Shown here: positions 1 to 6,375 of the stretch, one piece after another
Position numbering within the stretch: position 1 is the stretch's first letter
How the letters are laid out: the number at the start of each line of letters is the position of its first letter
Source of the DNA: CAYWTX01 sp964461295
GTDB taxonomy: Bacteria; Planctomycetota; Phycisphaerae; SM23-33
Reading direction: 5' to 3'
Assembly: GCA_964461295.1 (NCBI GenBank)
Contig: CAYWTX010000485.1
Span: 1-8,992, forward strand
DNA: 8,992 nucleotides
The notes under the pieces: generated by a model
Seen by the model: the letters and a program-made list of their open reading frames with translations, nothing else
Told to the model about the DNA's origin: nothing
Database searches by the model: none
Translations under genes and position numbers: made by a program

Positions 1-789
1 GAGCAGCAGGCCCAGGTCGTTGGGCAGCCCGCGACGCACGTTGGGGTCCATCGGCCGAAGCATCTTCGCCAACTGCTGGCGCCGGACGTTGGGGTGGAAC
101 ATGAGCTGATAGCCGTTGCCGAGGAACTGTTGGCCCTCGGCGCTTTCGGGCGAGAGCATCACCTCGCGCGGCTGGTTGGCGTCGGTAACGCGCAGCCGCA
201 CATCGGAAAGGATCCTCGCGCCGGGCAGGAAGCCGGCGGCCCGCAACTGCCAGCCGGGGCCGGAGGCCAGCGGCACGTCCAGGTCGCGGGGCGAATGGCC
301 GTCGCCAAGGTCCACCGGCGCCTGGCGGACGCCGTTGGCGTCCTGGAGGTAGACGGCGAACGTGTCGTTCAGATAGACGTGCCGCACCTCCGACCATCGG
401 CCGTCGGACGTGCGTACGGTGATGCTGTCGGCCCTGGTGACGGCGGCCAAGGCGTACCACATCGACCCGGCGACCAGGACGAGCAGGCCCGCGTGGCAGA
501 TCCAGGCGCCCAGCGATGCCCACCGGCGCGGCACGCGGAACAAGCAGGCCGCGGCGATGTTCACGCACACGGCCAGCGACAGCGTGAGCAGCACGGCCCG
601 GACCGGCCAGAGGTCGTAGACGGCGGTGGAGTCGCGGCCGAGGCCGTCCGGCAGCCACGCGTAGGCGGTGGAAGCGACGGCCAGGAACAGGGCGAGGAAC
701 AGCAGCAGGCTTACGCCCAGCCACGTGCCGCCCAGGACCCGTCCCGTCTTGGCGAGAGCGGAAGGTTGTCCGGTCGGTTCAGAAGCCAA
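1..789 (-). CDS. ResB-like cytochrome c biogenesis membrane protein, N-terminal part
   Basis: An open frame of 263 codons runs off the left window edge, so the C-terminus is missing. I chose the TTG at 789 because GGAG lies 6 nt upstream and no better ATG or GTG precedes the first membrane segment. Three hydrophobic segments are visible at about residues 22-44, 64-84 and 90-113; the third carries CHAGLLVLVAGS, with a histidine at 99. A soluble stretch follows (about 118-263), including VYLNDTFAVYL and YQLMFHPN. Three early membrane helices followed by a large extracytoplasmic domain is the layout of the ResB/Ccs1 family, whose members help deliver haem or reduced apocytochrome to the CcsA synthase at the outer face of the inner membrane. 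The family call rests on topology and general resemblance, since the most diagnostic C-terminal part is outside the window. It could be another polytopic envelope protein. Confidence 0.6.
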   Translation of the reverse strand, partial: MASEPTGQPSALAKTGRVLGGTWLGVSLLLFLALFLAVASTAYAWLPDGLGRDSTAVYDLWPVRAVLLTLSLAVCVNIAAACLFRVPRRWASLGAWICHAGLLVLVAGSMWYALAAVTRADSITVRTSDGRWSEVRHVYLNDTFAVYLQDANGVRQAPVDLGDGHSPRDLDVPLASGPGWQLRAAGFLPGARILSDVRLRVTDANQPREVMLSPESAEGQQFLGNGYQLMFHPNVRRQQLAKMLRPMDPNVRRGLPNDLGLLL

Positions 790-902
790 GCCAATCTCCG
801 TGGAAGCTGCCGAAGGATAGCACGGACGCACGGACGAGCACAGACGAACACGGGCCCACATCGGCTTCGGTGGTGGCGTGATGCTCGCGCGAGGCCCGTG
901 TC

Positions 903-1079
903 AGAGTTTGCGGAAGAACTGGCGATCGCGGGTTCCCGCGTTGACCATCTTCCTTCGCCCCTTCGGGGCTCTGCGTCCAATTCTTTGTCTACCTATGGCT
1001 TACGCCGCCGGCTGAATCCTGACCGCCCCCTCGGGGCCAGGACGGGCGAGGTCGCTTCGCCAGTTCTTTCACAAACTCT
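903..1079. repeat. Imperfect inverted repeat in the 385-bp gap
   Basis: The arm at 903-925 (AGAGTTTGCGGAAGAACTGG plus CGA) matches the reverse complement of 1057-1079 at 21 of 23 positions. Between the arms are two small hairpins of the same form, GCCCC-loop-GGGGC, with loops TTC (957-969) and CTC (1025-1037). Outside the arms are runs rich in CGGAC: one on the plus strand at 820-853 and one on the minus strand at 1082-1107, so the whole block is roughly symmetric. I see no credible gene in 790-1174. The block may be a remnant of a dispersed non-coding repeat. Confidence 0.65.
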
Positions 1080-1117
1080 CCGTCGGCGTCGGTCCGCGTT
1101 GGTCCACATGAACGACA

Positions 1118-1143
1118 GGCCCCGGCACGTCGGTGCCGGGGCC
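1118..1143 (-). terminator. GC-rich hairpin, candidate terminator for the OmpA-like gene
   Basis: There is a perfect 11-bp stem, GGCCCCGGCAC paired with GTGCCGGGGCC, around the 4-nt loop GTCG. It begins 31 nt beyond the stop codon of the OmpA-family gene at 1175. Read on the minus strand it is followed by TGTCGTTC, which is only weakly T-rich, so it is a less typical rho-independent terminator. It could also stabilise the 3' end of the message. Confidence 0.55.
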
Positions 1144-1174
1144 CGCGCTCACCGCGAGTACCACGTCGTCGTGC

Positions 1175-2026
1175 TCAGCCGCCGGACGCTTCGCCTGTGC
1201 CCGCTTCGGCCCTGCCTGTCAGGAAGCGGTCGGGCGGGACGATCCAGATCTCGACGCGCCGGTTGGCACGGTTGCCTTTGCGCCCGGCCGCGTTGGCCGC
1301 CACGGGGTGCCACTCGCTGAAGCCCATGGCGGCGATCCGCGGCTGGGACAGCCCGGCCTTGGCCACCACCTGCTCAACCGCGATGGCACGGTGCACCGAC
1401 AGATACCAGTTGTCCGGGTGCTTCCTCTTCGTGTCTGGCTTCTCGATGGGGATGTCGTCCGTGTGCCCGGCCACGTAGATGTTGAACTTCGCGCCGTCGG
1501 GCCCGTTGATGACCGCGACGAACTTGGCCAGGGCGTCCTTGGCCCCCGCCTGCACGGTGTCGCTGCCGGGCTCGAACGTCAGGTCAGCCTTCAGCTTCAC
1601 CATGCCGTATTGCGGCAGGTATTCGACCAGGTCGGGATGCGCGGCCGCGAATTCCTTCAGCGCCTTGTCGAGGTTGGGAGGCAGGACCGCGATGGGGCCG
1701 ATCGGGCCGGGGACCGCGCGCCCGGCAGCTTTTTCGTACAGTTCCTTCAGCTTGTCGAAGTCGGCCTTGAGGTCGTCGCGGCCTCTCATCAGCAGGGAGA
1801 GTTGCTGGTCCTTTGCGGCCAGTTGGGCGTCGCGATCGGCGACGTCCTGGGTCAGCTTCTGCACTTCGGTGCGGCAGTCCTTGAGGGCGGACTGGCACTT
1901 GCCGAGCTGTTCGTTGGCCCTTCGCGCGGCCGCCACGGCCTTCTCGTACTCTTCCTTGGACACGCAGCCCCCGAGCATCAGGCCACAAACCCCCAGCGTC
2001 AGCAAACCAGCCACCATGCGCTTCAT
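1175..2026 (-). CDS. OmpA-family lipoprotein with coiled coil
   Basis: This 283-residue protein is a predicted lipoprotein that anchors the envelope to peptidoglycan. The ATG at 2026 places a basic start and hydrophobic core directly before a lipobox LGGC (residues 18-21), with C21 as the lipidated cysteine. An open frame continues 44 codons further upstream but would bury this signal, so I rejected that start. Residues about 25-100 are charged and heptad-like, suggesting a coiled coil; a proline/glycine-rich hinge follows (about 104-118). Residues about 140-265 form an OmpA C-terminal domain: LTFEPGSDTV, then GHTDD at 187-191 and NRANRRVEIWI at 252-262, which carry the Asp and Arg that bind diaminopimelate in this family. 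The order lipid anchor, coiled coil, OmpA domain resembles Pal-like or MotB-like tethers, but no motor-type transmembrane helix is present. It lies last in a minus-strand series, 140 bp after the HTH membrane gene. Confidence 0.9.
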   Translation of the reverse strand: MKRMVAGLLTLGVCGLMLGGCVSKEEYEKAVAAARRANEQLGKCQSALKDCRTEVQKLTQDVADRDAQLAAKDQQLSLLMRGRDDLKADFDKLKELYEKAAGRAVPGPIGPIAVLPPNLDKALKEFAAAHPDLVEYLPQYGMVKLKADLTFEPGSDTVQAGAKDALAKFVAVINGPDGAKFNIYVAGHTDDIPIEKPDTKRKHPDNWYLSVHRAIAVEQVVAKAGLSQPRIAAMGFSEWHPVAANAAGRKGNRANRRVEIWIVPPDRFLTGRAEAGTGEASGG

Positions 2027-2108
2027 CGGAACCGTCCCTTTCAAGCGATTAGACCCGTCCCAGTTCGGGAAGACATTCGGCCAGAAACCCGTTACCGTCC
2101 CAAGGCAA

Positions 2109-2127
2109 CCGATCCCACAGGGACCGG
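2109..2127 (-). terminator. Small hairpin between the HTH and OmpA genes
   Basis: Read on the minus strand, CCGGTCCC pairs with GGGATCGG around the loop TGT, giving an 8-bp stem with one G-U pair, about 40 nt after the stop of the HTH membrane gene. It is followed by TTGCCTTGGG, not a real T-run. It could attenuate or partly end transcription before the OmpA-family gene, or be chance structure in GC-rich DNA. Confidence 0.3.
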
Positions 2128-2166
2128 CTCGGTCGCTCCCGCGAACGGAGGCGTCCATTCACGCGC

Positions 2167-3033
2167 TCACATGCCCATCTGCCGCAAGGCGCGCTGTCGG
2201 GCCGTCGATGCCTTGCCCGCCAGCCAGCCCAGAAGGCCGCCCAGCGCCACGACGACCACGGCCACGGTCAGCACGATCGCCAGATTGCTCTTGATCTCGG
2301 CCAGGTAGGGCAGCGGCAGCGGGCTTGTATAGCCCAGGGTCGCCAGTCCAATCAGTGCCGCGACGACCGCCGCGCCGATAACCAGGCCGCCAAACAGACC
2401 GGCGCCGGGGTCGGTCGTCTCCACGAAGGTCGGGCCCACCATCGGCGATTCGGACGATTCGCGCCCCGCCGCCGCCGTCGGCGTCGGCATCTCGCTTCTC
2501 ATGCTCGCCGACGAAACCGATGCCGACGAGCCCGACGCGCCCGCGGGGGCCGCCTCCAGGTCGATATGGTCCAGCACCTCGGCGCCCAGGCTCGTGTCAT
2601 CGCTCTCGCGGGTCAGGTCCAGAAGGCCCGAACCGCTGCCAACGCCTTCCAGAGCCACCTGGTCTTCCATCGACGGCGCGATCTGGGTCTTGGCCATCGG
2701 GTCGGCCGCCTCGATCTCCAGGTCCTCGTCGTCGAAGATGCTGATTCCCTCGGCCGTGATGACGGTGTCTTCCTTGGAGGCCGGCGCGACGGGCTCGGCC
2801 TCGGCCAGACTGACCGAGTCGCCCCCGGTGGGCGACAGGTCGATGATCTCCGGCTGGCCCTGTGGGCCGGCCGCGGAAACCAGGCCTTCTATATCGTCGA
2901 CGCGGAACATCCGGCGAGCGCCGTCCTGGAAGACGCGGAGTTTGTCGTCGCGAATCAGGTTGGCCAACTCGCTGACGGCGATGCCCAGTCGCTGCGACGC
3001 CTCCTGCTCGCTATAGTACATCTTCTTGGCCAT
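2167..3033 (-). CDS. Membrane protein with N-terminal excisionase/MerR-like HTH domain
   Basis: The protein has 288 residues. I chose the ATG at 3033 because AGGAG lies 8 nt upstream; the GTG at 3039 would leave only 2 nt. Residues 1-55 (beginning MAKKMYYSEQEASQRLGIAV, with KLRVFQDGARRMFRVDDIEGL) look like an HTH_17/excisionase winged-helix domain. Residues about 56-210 are a long acidic, Ser/Ala-rich linker containing IIDLSPTGGDSVSLAEAE and the block GSGLLDLTRESDDTSLGAE (134-152). Two hydrophobic segments follow at about 213-234 and 250-273, ending in a short basic tail. This layout predicts a cytoplasmic HTH on a flexible tether to the inner membrane. I recall similar unnamed proteins in planctomycete genomes but cannot confirm that here. 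DNA binding is inferred from the fold only; the HTH-like domain could instead bind protein. It lies 30 bp downstream of the small protein gene, so the two are likely cotranscribed. Confidence 0.85.
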   Translation of the reverse strand: MAKKMYYSEQEASQRLGIAVSELANLIRDDKLRVFQDGARRMFRVDDIEGLVSAAGPQGQPEIIDLSPTGGDSVSLAEAEPVAPASKEDTVITAEGISIFDDEDLEIEAADPMAKTQIAPSMEDQVALEGVGSGSGLLDLTRESDDTSLGAEVLDHIDLEAAPAGASGSSASVSSASMRSEMPTPTAAAGRESSESPMVGPTFVETTDPGAGLFGGLVIGAAVVAALIGLATLGYTSPLPLPYLAEIKSNLAIVLTVAVVVVALGGLLGWLAGKASTARQRALRQMGM

Positions 3034-3063
3034 GCGCACTGCTCCTGGCGACCTGTCGGCCGC

Positions 3064-3456
3064 TCACTTCTTCTCGTCCGCCACTCGCTTGTGTTCCTGG
3101 ACGAGCTTGCGGATGTCCTTGACGGGCGGCTCGGTATTGTACTCGTCCAGTTGCACGTCGAACGTATAGTTTCGCGACGCCATCAGGCGCAGCTTGTGAC
3201 TGCCGGAAAGGTACTGGTACACCGATACTGTACCGTTCTTCAGGTCGATGAGATAGAGCCCGTGGGTTTCCGGCGTGATCTTTCCGGCCACGGCGATGAT
3301 CTGCCCGCTCTGGCCGACGGAGGCCTCGGCCGCGGGTTCGGCGCCCTCACCCCAGGCCGCCTCGATGCCCAGGCCCGCCGCCACGACGGCCAGCAGGCCC
3401 GCCGCCAGCCATTGCAGCACCCGCCACGGGTATCGTGATCCTCGGTGCTCAGCCAT
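3064..3456 (-). CDS. Small membrane-anchored hypothetical protein
   Basis: The protein has 130 residues from the ATG at 3456. A GTG at 3492 would add 12 residues, but it falls only about 8 nt after the predicted transcription start, so the ATG is preferred; its candidate ribosome site GGGAG is rather distant (12 nt). Residues 1-12 are basic and 13-34 form one hydrophobic segment, either a membrane anchor or an uncleaved signal. Residues about 50-110 form a compact domain with IIAVAGKITPETHGLYLIDL, VSVYQYLSGSHKLRLMASR and FDVQLDEYNTEP, followed by a charged helix to the end. The repeated short strands suggest a beta-rich extracytoplasmic domain. I recognise no named family, although the pattern resembles conserved hypothetical proteins I associate with planctomycetes. 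It is first in the minus-strand unit and is followed after 30 bp by the HTH membrane gene, suggesting a shared envelope role. Confidence 0.8.
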   Translation of the reverse strand: MAEHRGSRYPWRVLQWLAAGLLAVVAAGLGIEAAWGEGAEPAAEASVGQSGQIIAVAGKITPETHGLYLIDLKNGTVSVYQYLSGSHKLRLMASRNYTFDVQLDEYNTEPPVKDIRKLVQEHKRVADEKK

Positions 3457-3507
3457 CGCAGCGCAAAGCTCCCGCCATTCCACCGGCCCCACACAGGCCA
3501 GCGTGCG

Positions 3508-3546
3508 ACTATATGAAAGCGCTCCGGCGGCTGCAAGGGATTTTTT
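3508..3546 (-). promoter_or_regulatory. Sigma70-type promoter with upstream A-tract
   Basis: Read on the minus strand there is TTGCAG (3536-3531), a 17-nt spacer, and TATAGT (3513-3508), which matches the -10 consensus at five of six positions. A run of six A (3546-3541) sits 4 nt before the -35, like an UP element. Initiation would fall near 3500, giving a leader of about 45 nt before the ATG at 3456. The -35 matches at only three positions, so the call rests mainly on the -10, the spacing and the A-tract. Confidence 0.55.
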
Positions 3547-3864
3547 GACGGCACCGCGACGCGGCGGGCGGGCCGATTCTTCGGCGCGTCAACTCGCCGG
3601 ACAGCCCAGCCACGCTCCGGCGAGAACCCCGCTCACTTCCCGTCTCGTTCTGCCGATGCGGCATCGGTTGGACCTCGCGCCGAATCGACGAAGGGACCTC
3701 AAGGCGGGCTCGGACACCCCCAACGGCGGAAGCGTTCGCGGATGCCGTTGAACCGGCCGGAAGACGTGGCTCCGGCAGTTGGCACGATCCGGGGGGCCGC
3801 CACGCACACTAGGGCGAGGCGGCACTTCGCGGCCGCGTGTGACGTTGTCGTGCCGTTCGGTGCC
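3547..3864. other. Intergenic stretch without a convincing gene
   Basis: This lies between the end of the oxidoreductase gene and the promoter of the small-protein gene. Open frames exist on both strands but are short, arginine/proline-rich and have no domain or ribosome site. The only clear structure is a hairpin at 3653-3667, CCGATG-CGG-CATCGG, without a T-run. A 14-mer at 3706-3719 (GGGCTCGGACACCC) recurs at 6169-6182. No good terminator for the oxidoreductase gene is visible. Confidence 0.5.
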
Positions 3865-5163
3865 TCACAGCACCCAGGGCGTTCGCATGGGCGGGTTGAC
3901 CAGGGCGGCGGCGGTCTCGTCGCCGATGATTCTCTCCGTGGCCGGATCGTAGCGGATCCTGCGGCCCGTGCGGATGGCGATGTTGCCCAGGTGCAGCAGC
4001 GTGGCGTTGCGGTGGGACGATTCGGCGTCGCCGCCGGCGGGCTGGCGGGTGCGCACGGCCGAGTCGAAGTCCAGCGGCGTTGGGGGTTCGTTGACGGCGG
4101 CCAGGGCGGCGCGGCACTGGGCGGGCAGGTCGGCGGCGCTGGGCCAGCGAGCGCTGCCTTTCCAGGGCTCGCCCCATTCGCGGCTGTCGATGACGATCTT
4201 CGTTCCATCGGCATAGGTGAAGATGACGTGTCCCCAGGGCCCGACGGCCTCCGGGTCGGCCGGCCAGGGGGCGTACGCCTCGACCTCCACCGGCGAGGTG
4301 CGGTCCTTGCCCAGCGTCCACTGGATGGAGTCGAGGTGGTGCTCGCCCATGTCGGTCAGGCCGCCGCCGTCGTAGTCCCAGTAGGCCCGGAAGCTGCTCA
4401 TGCCCAGCACGCCGGGGTTGGGGTTGTGCACGCGGTGCCAGTGATACGGCTTGTACGGGGCCGGGCCGAGCCAGAAGTCGTAATCCAGTTCGCTGGGCAC
4501 CGGCTGGGGCGACAGGCGCTTGCGCCCGCACCAGAGGCGGACGTTCCACTGGCTGGCCCACAGCACGACGGGGGCGGCCTGGCGGGGCAGCATTCCGCTG
4601 TCCATGATGCGGCGGACCTCGCACATGCGGCGGTCCTTGCTGGCGCGGAACCGCCCGAACGTGCCGATCTGGAAGACGCACCCGTACCGCGCGACGGCCT
4701 GGACGACCTTGCGCCCCTCGGCGATGTGGTGGGTCATCGGCTTTTCGCAGAAGATGTCCTTGCCCGCCTGCGCGGCGGCCACGCAGATCAGGGCGTGCCA
4801 GTGCGGCGGCGTGGCGATGTAGACGGCGTCGATGTCCTTGCGCTCCAGCACGCGGCGGAAGTCGGAGTAGCCCTTGCACGGCGGTCCCGCCTTGCGCAGC
4901 GCCCCGGCCAGGTGCCCGGCGTCGACGTCGCACACCGCCAGGGTCGTCGGCGGCTTGCCCGGCTCGTTGGGCTTCACGTGGGCGACGCACCCGCGATAGC
5001 CCACCCCGATGACCGCGCGCGTGATCGTGTCGCTCGGGGCCAGTCGCCCGGGGCCGCCCAGCACGTGACGCGGCACGACGTGGAACGCGCCGACGCCCGC
5101 GGCGCCGACGACGGCTCCCCGCAGCAGCCTTCTTCGCGTGATCGTTCCGTTGCGTTTTGCCAT
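3865..5163 (-). CDS. Gfo/Idh/MocA-family oxidoreductase, Tat-exported
   Basis: This 432-residue protein is a predicted NAD(P)-dependent oxidoreductase acting on a sugar, inositol-like or related polyol substrate that cannot be named from sequence. I chose the ATG at 5163 because it places a twin-arginine signal at the start: TRRRLLR at residues 9-15, then a hydrophobic stretch (about 16-30). An upstream start would add 24 residues before this signal. The nucleotide-binding fold shows GVGYRG (53-58), the acidic strand end VCDVDA (77-82), and IATPPHWHA (116-124) followed by the family hallmark EKP (140-142). The C-terminal domain contains GGGLTDMGEHHLDSIQW (266-282), whose Asp and His residues are typical of the substrate pocket. 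Tat export with bound cofactor is common among planctomycete members of this family. It stands alone on the minus strand, divergent from the LPP20-like gene, with about 110 bp available for promoters. Confidence 0.92.
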   Translation of the reverse strand: MAKRNGTITRRRLLRGAVVGAAGVGAFHVVPRHVLGGPGRLAPSDTITRAVIGVGYRGCVAHVKPNEPGKPPTTLAVCDVDAGHLAGALRKAGPPCKGYSDFRRVLERKDIDAVYIATPPHWHALICVAAAQAGKDIFCEKPMTHHIAEGRKVVQAVARYGCVFQIGTFGRFRASKDRRMCEVRRIMDSGMLPRQAAPVVLWASQWNVRLWCGRKRLSPQPVPSELDYDFWLGPAPYKPYHWHRVHNPNPGVLGMSSFRAYWDYDGGGLTDMGEHHLDSIQWTLGKDRTSPVEVEAYAPWPADPEAVGPWGHVIFTYADGTKIVIDSREWGEPWKGSARWPSAADLPAQCRAALAAVNEPPTPLDFDSAVRTRQPAGGDAESSHRNATLLHLGNIAIRTGRRIRYDPATERIIGDETAAALVNPPMRTPWVL

Positions 5164-5277
5164 GGGTCTCGCCGCCCCGCGCGGACTCGGGAGGGGTTTA
5201 CCTATCCAGCAGCCCGCCGCCCGGGCGCTCACCACAATGAACCCCGCCTGCGGCGGTGGGTAACGTAAGGATCCAAC

Positions 5278-5349
5278 ATGGCGGCGACCAACCTTTCCCG
5301 TGCCGGCGACGGCGACGGCGCGACTACCGCGCCCGCCTCGCGGCGATGA
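5278..5349 (+). CDS. Possible 23-residue leader ORF or frameshifted N-terminus
   Basis: The best ribosome site in the region, AAGGA, lies 7 nt before this ATG, yet the frame closes after 23 residues (beginning MAATNLSRAGDGD). Its TGA (5347-5349) overlaps the ATG at 5346 of the next gene as ATGA, the usual arrangement for translational coupling. Two readings are possible. It may be a small leader ORF that feeds ribosomes to the next gene. Alternatively, a one-base deletion in the arginine-codon stretch (about 5300-5330) may have separated the original start from its body, because the downstream frame reads a credible RRRRRRDYRARLAAM over the same bases. The peptide has no recognisable motif. 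Confidence 0.35.
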   Translation: MAATNLSRAGDGDGATTAPASRR

Positions 5350-6134
5350 CGCTTGAGGCGATGGGCAAGTCCTTCGCCCCGTTGATCGCCCGCCTGCCGG
5401 CGGGGCGCATCGACTGGACGGCCGGCCAGATCGTCGCCGAAGGCTCGGCCTCCGGCGAACGAAGGGCCGCCGCCGGGCAGGCGCTGGCCAAGGCGGCCGC
5501 CAACGCCGTCGCGCTGCTCAACGAGTTGGAAGTCGGCCCGTCGGGATTCTTCCTGGACCGCCACGGCGGCGGGCCCTCCGTGGACAGCGCCCTGAAGGAC
5601 TTCCCCCCTGCCGAGGAGCACTTCGATCCGGCGGGCGCCACCGCCTCGGCGGTGCTGCGAATCCCCATCCACGGACCACGGGGCGCCGTCTTCGCCCGAC
5701 AGGTCTACTACTCCGGCTGGCCGCAGTGGGACGTGCCGGCCCCCAACCCCTCGGCCACGCGGTTCGACGCGGTAGTCTTCGACGCGCGAGGAACCGGCTT
5801 CTCGCCGGTGGTCTACCCCCGCGTGACTCAGCCGGGCGGCGAGGCGATCTTCGACGGCTTCTGGCTGCGCCGCGACGGCCTCCTGCCGCCCGCCAGGCCG
5901 CTGTACGTGACGGTCGCGCCCGGCGGGCCGGCGTCGCTCGGCGAAGTGCTCGCCCTGGCCGGAGGCAAGCGGGCGATCGTGTTCCGCGCGTCGCCGCCGG
6001 CACGGGCCGAACGCGGCGCCCTGGTCGTCCACGGCGACGACCAGCCTCGGCTCGCCGCCTGCGCCAACCTCGAAGACCTGCTCCTTGCCGGCCAGGCCGC
6101 CATTGTCGCCGACCCGGCCCAGCGACCCGCATGA
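5346..6134 (+). CDS. LPP20/FlgT-like conserved protein
   Basis: The protein has 262 residues from the ATG at 5346. The frame is open back to a GTG at 5256 (292 residues), and another ATG lies at 5361; none has a strong ribosome site, so the start is uncertain. Residues about 22-112 resemble the LPP20/FlgT N-terminal fold: RIDWTAGQIVAEGSAS, an alanine-rich helix ending AANAVALLNEL, then SVDSALKDF and VLRIPIHGPRGAVF. Residues 140-175 carry FDAVVFDARGTGFSPVVYPR, which resembles the second module of these proteins. In bacteria such proteins are usually secreted or lipid-anchored and associated with flagellar or envelope structures, but no signal peptide or lipobox is visible here from any start. 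That absence may reflect a lost N-terminus. It is divergent from the oxidoreductase and is followed after 241 bp by xylB. The family call comes from motif resemblance and is moderate. Confidence 0.7.
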   Translation: MTLEAMGKSFAPLIARLPAGRIDWTAGQIVAEGSASGERRAAAGQALAKAAANAVALLNELEVGPSGFFLDRHGGGPSVDSALKDFPPAEEHFDPAGATASAVLRIPIHGPRGAVFARQVYYSGWPQWDVPAPNPSATRFDAVVFDARGTGFSPVVYPRVTQPGGEAIFDGFWLRRDGLLPPARPLYVTVAPGGPASLGEVLALAGGKRAIVFRASPPARAERGALVVHGDDQPRLAACANLEDLLLAGQAAIVADPAQRPA

Positions 6135-6253
6135 ATGCCCTGGGGCAATTCCGTGATCCTAGGCCCCGGGGCTCGGACACCCTCCCTCCCAGACCCGGCC
6201 CGGCGTGGCCGGGAGAGCCCCGCCGTTGCATACCGCAGACCGAATCCGCCTGG

Positions 6254-6361
6254 CGATCCCTTGCGGGACCGGGGATCGGCGTTCCACGCGGTTGCCCGTG
6301 GACTTTCGGCTCGCGCGACCGTAGAACGTACGGCAACTCAGCGGGCGGCGCGCGGCCGCCC
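6254..6361 (+). promoter_or_regulatory. xylB leader with three perfect hairpins
   Basis: The 241-bp gap before xylB contains three perfect inverted repeats: CGATCCC/GGGATCG at 6254-6260 and 6272-6278 (11-nt loop), CCGTA/TACGG at 6319-6323 and 6329-6333 (loop GAACG), and GGGCGGC/GCCGCCC at 6343-6349 and 6355-6361 (loop GCGCG). The last ends one base before the ribosome site AAGGAG (6363-6368), which is 7 nt from the xylB ATG. The middle one could be an operator. I found no clear -35/-10 pair. Some of this may be chance in GC-rich DNA. Confidence 0.35.
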
Positions 6362-6375
6362 AAAGGAGCAACTTC

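Noticed and set aside
94..1320. A plus-strand frame opposite the ResB-like gene continuing through the intergenic gap
   Set aside because: It is in codon register with the minus-strand gene, crosses the repeat block and terminator, and has no ribosome site or recognisable domain.
3589..3825. A 78-codon minus-strand frame upstream of the small-protein promoter
   Set aside because: It is Arg/Pro-rich, lacks a ribosome site and domain, and spans a hairpin; treated as non-coding.
3742..5268. A plus-strand frame opposite the oxidoreductase
   Set aside because: The opposite strand encodes a complete Gfo/Idh/MocA protein with all motifs; this frame has Val/Ala/Gly/Arg-biased composition only.
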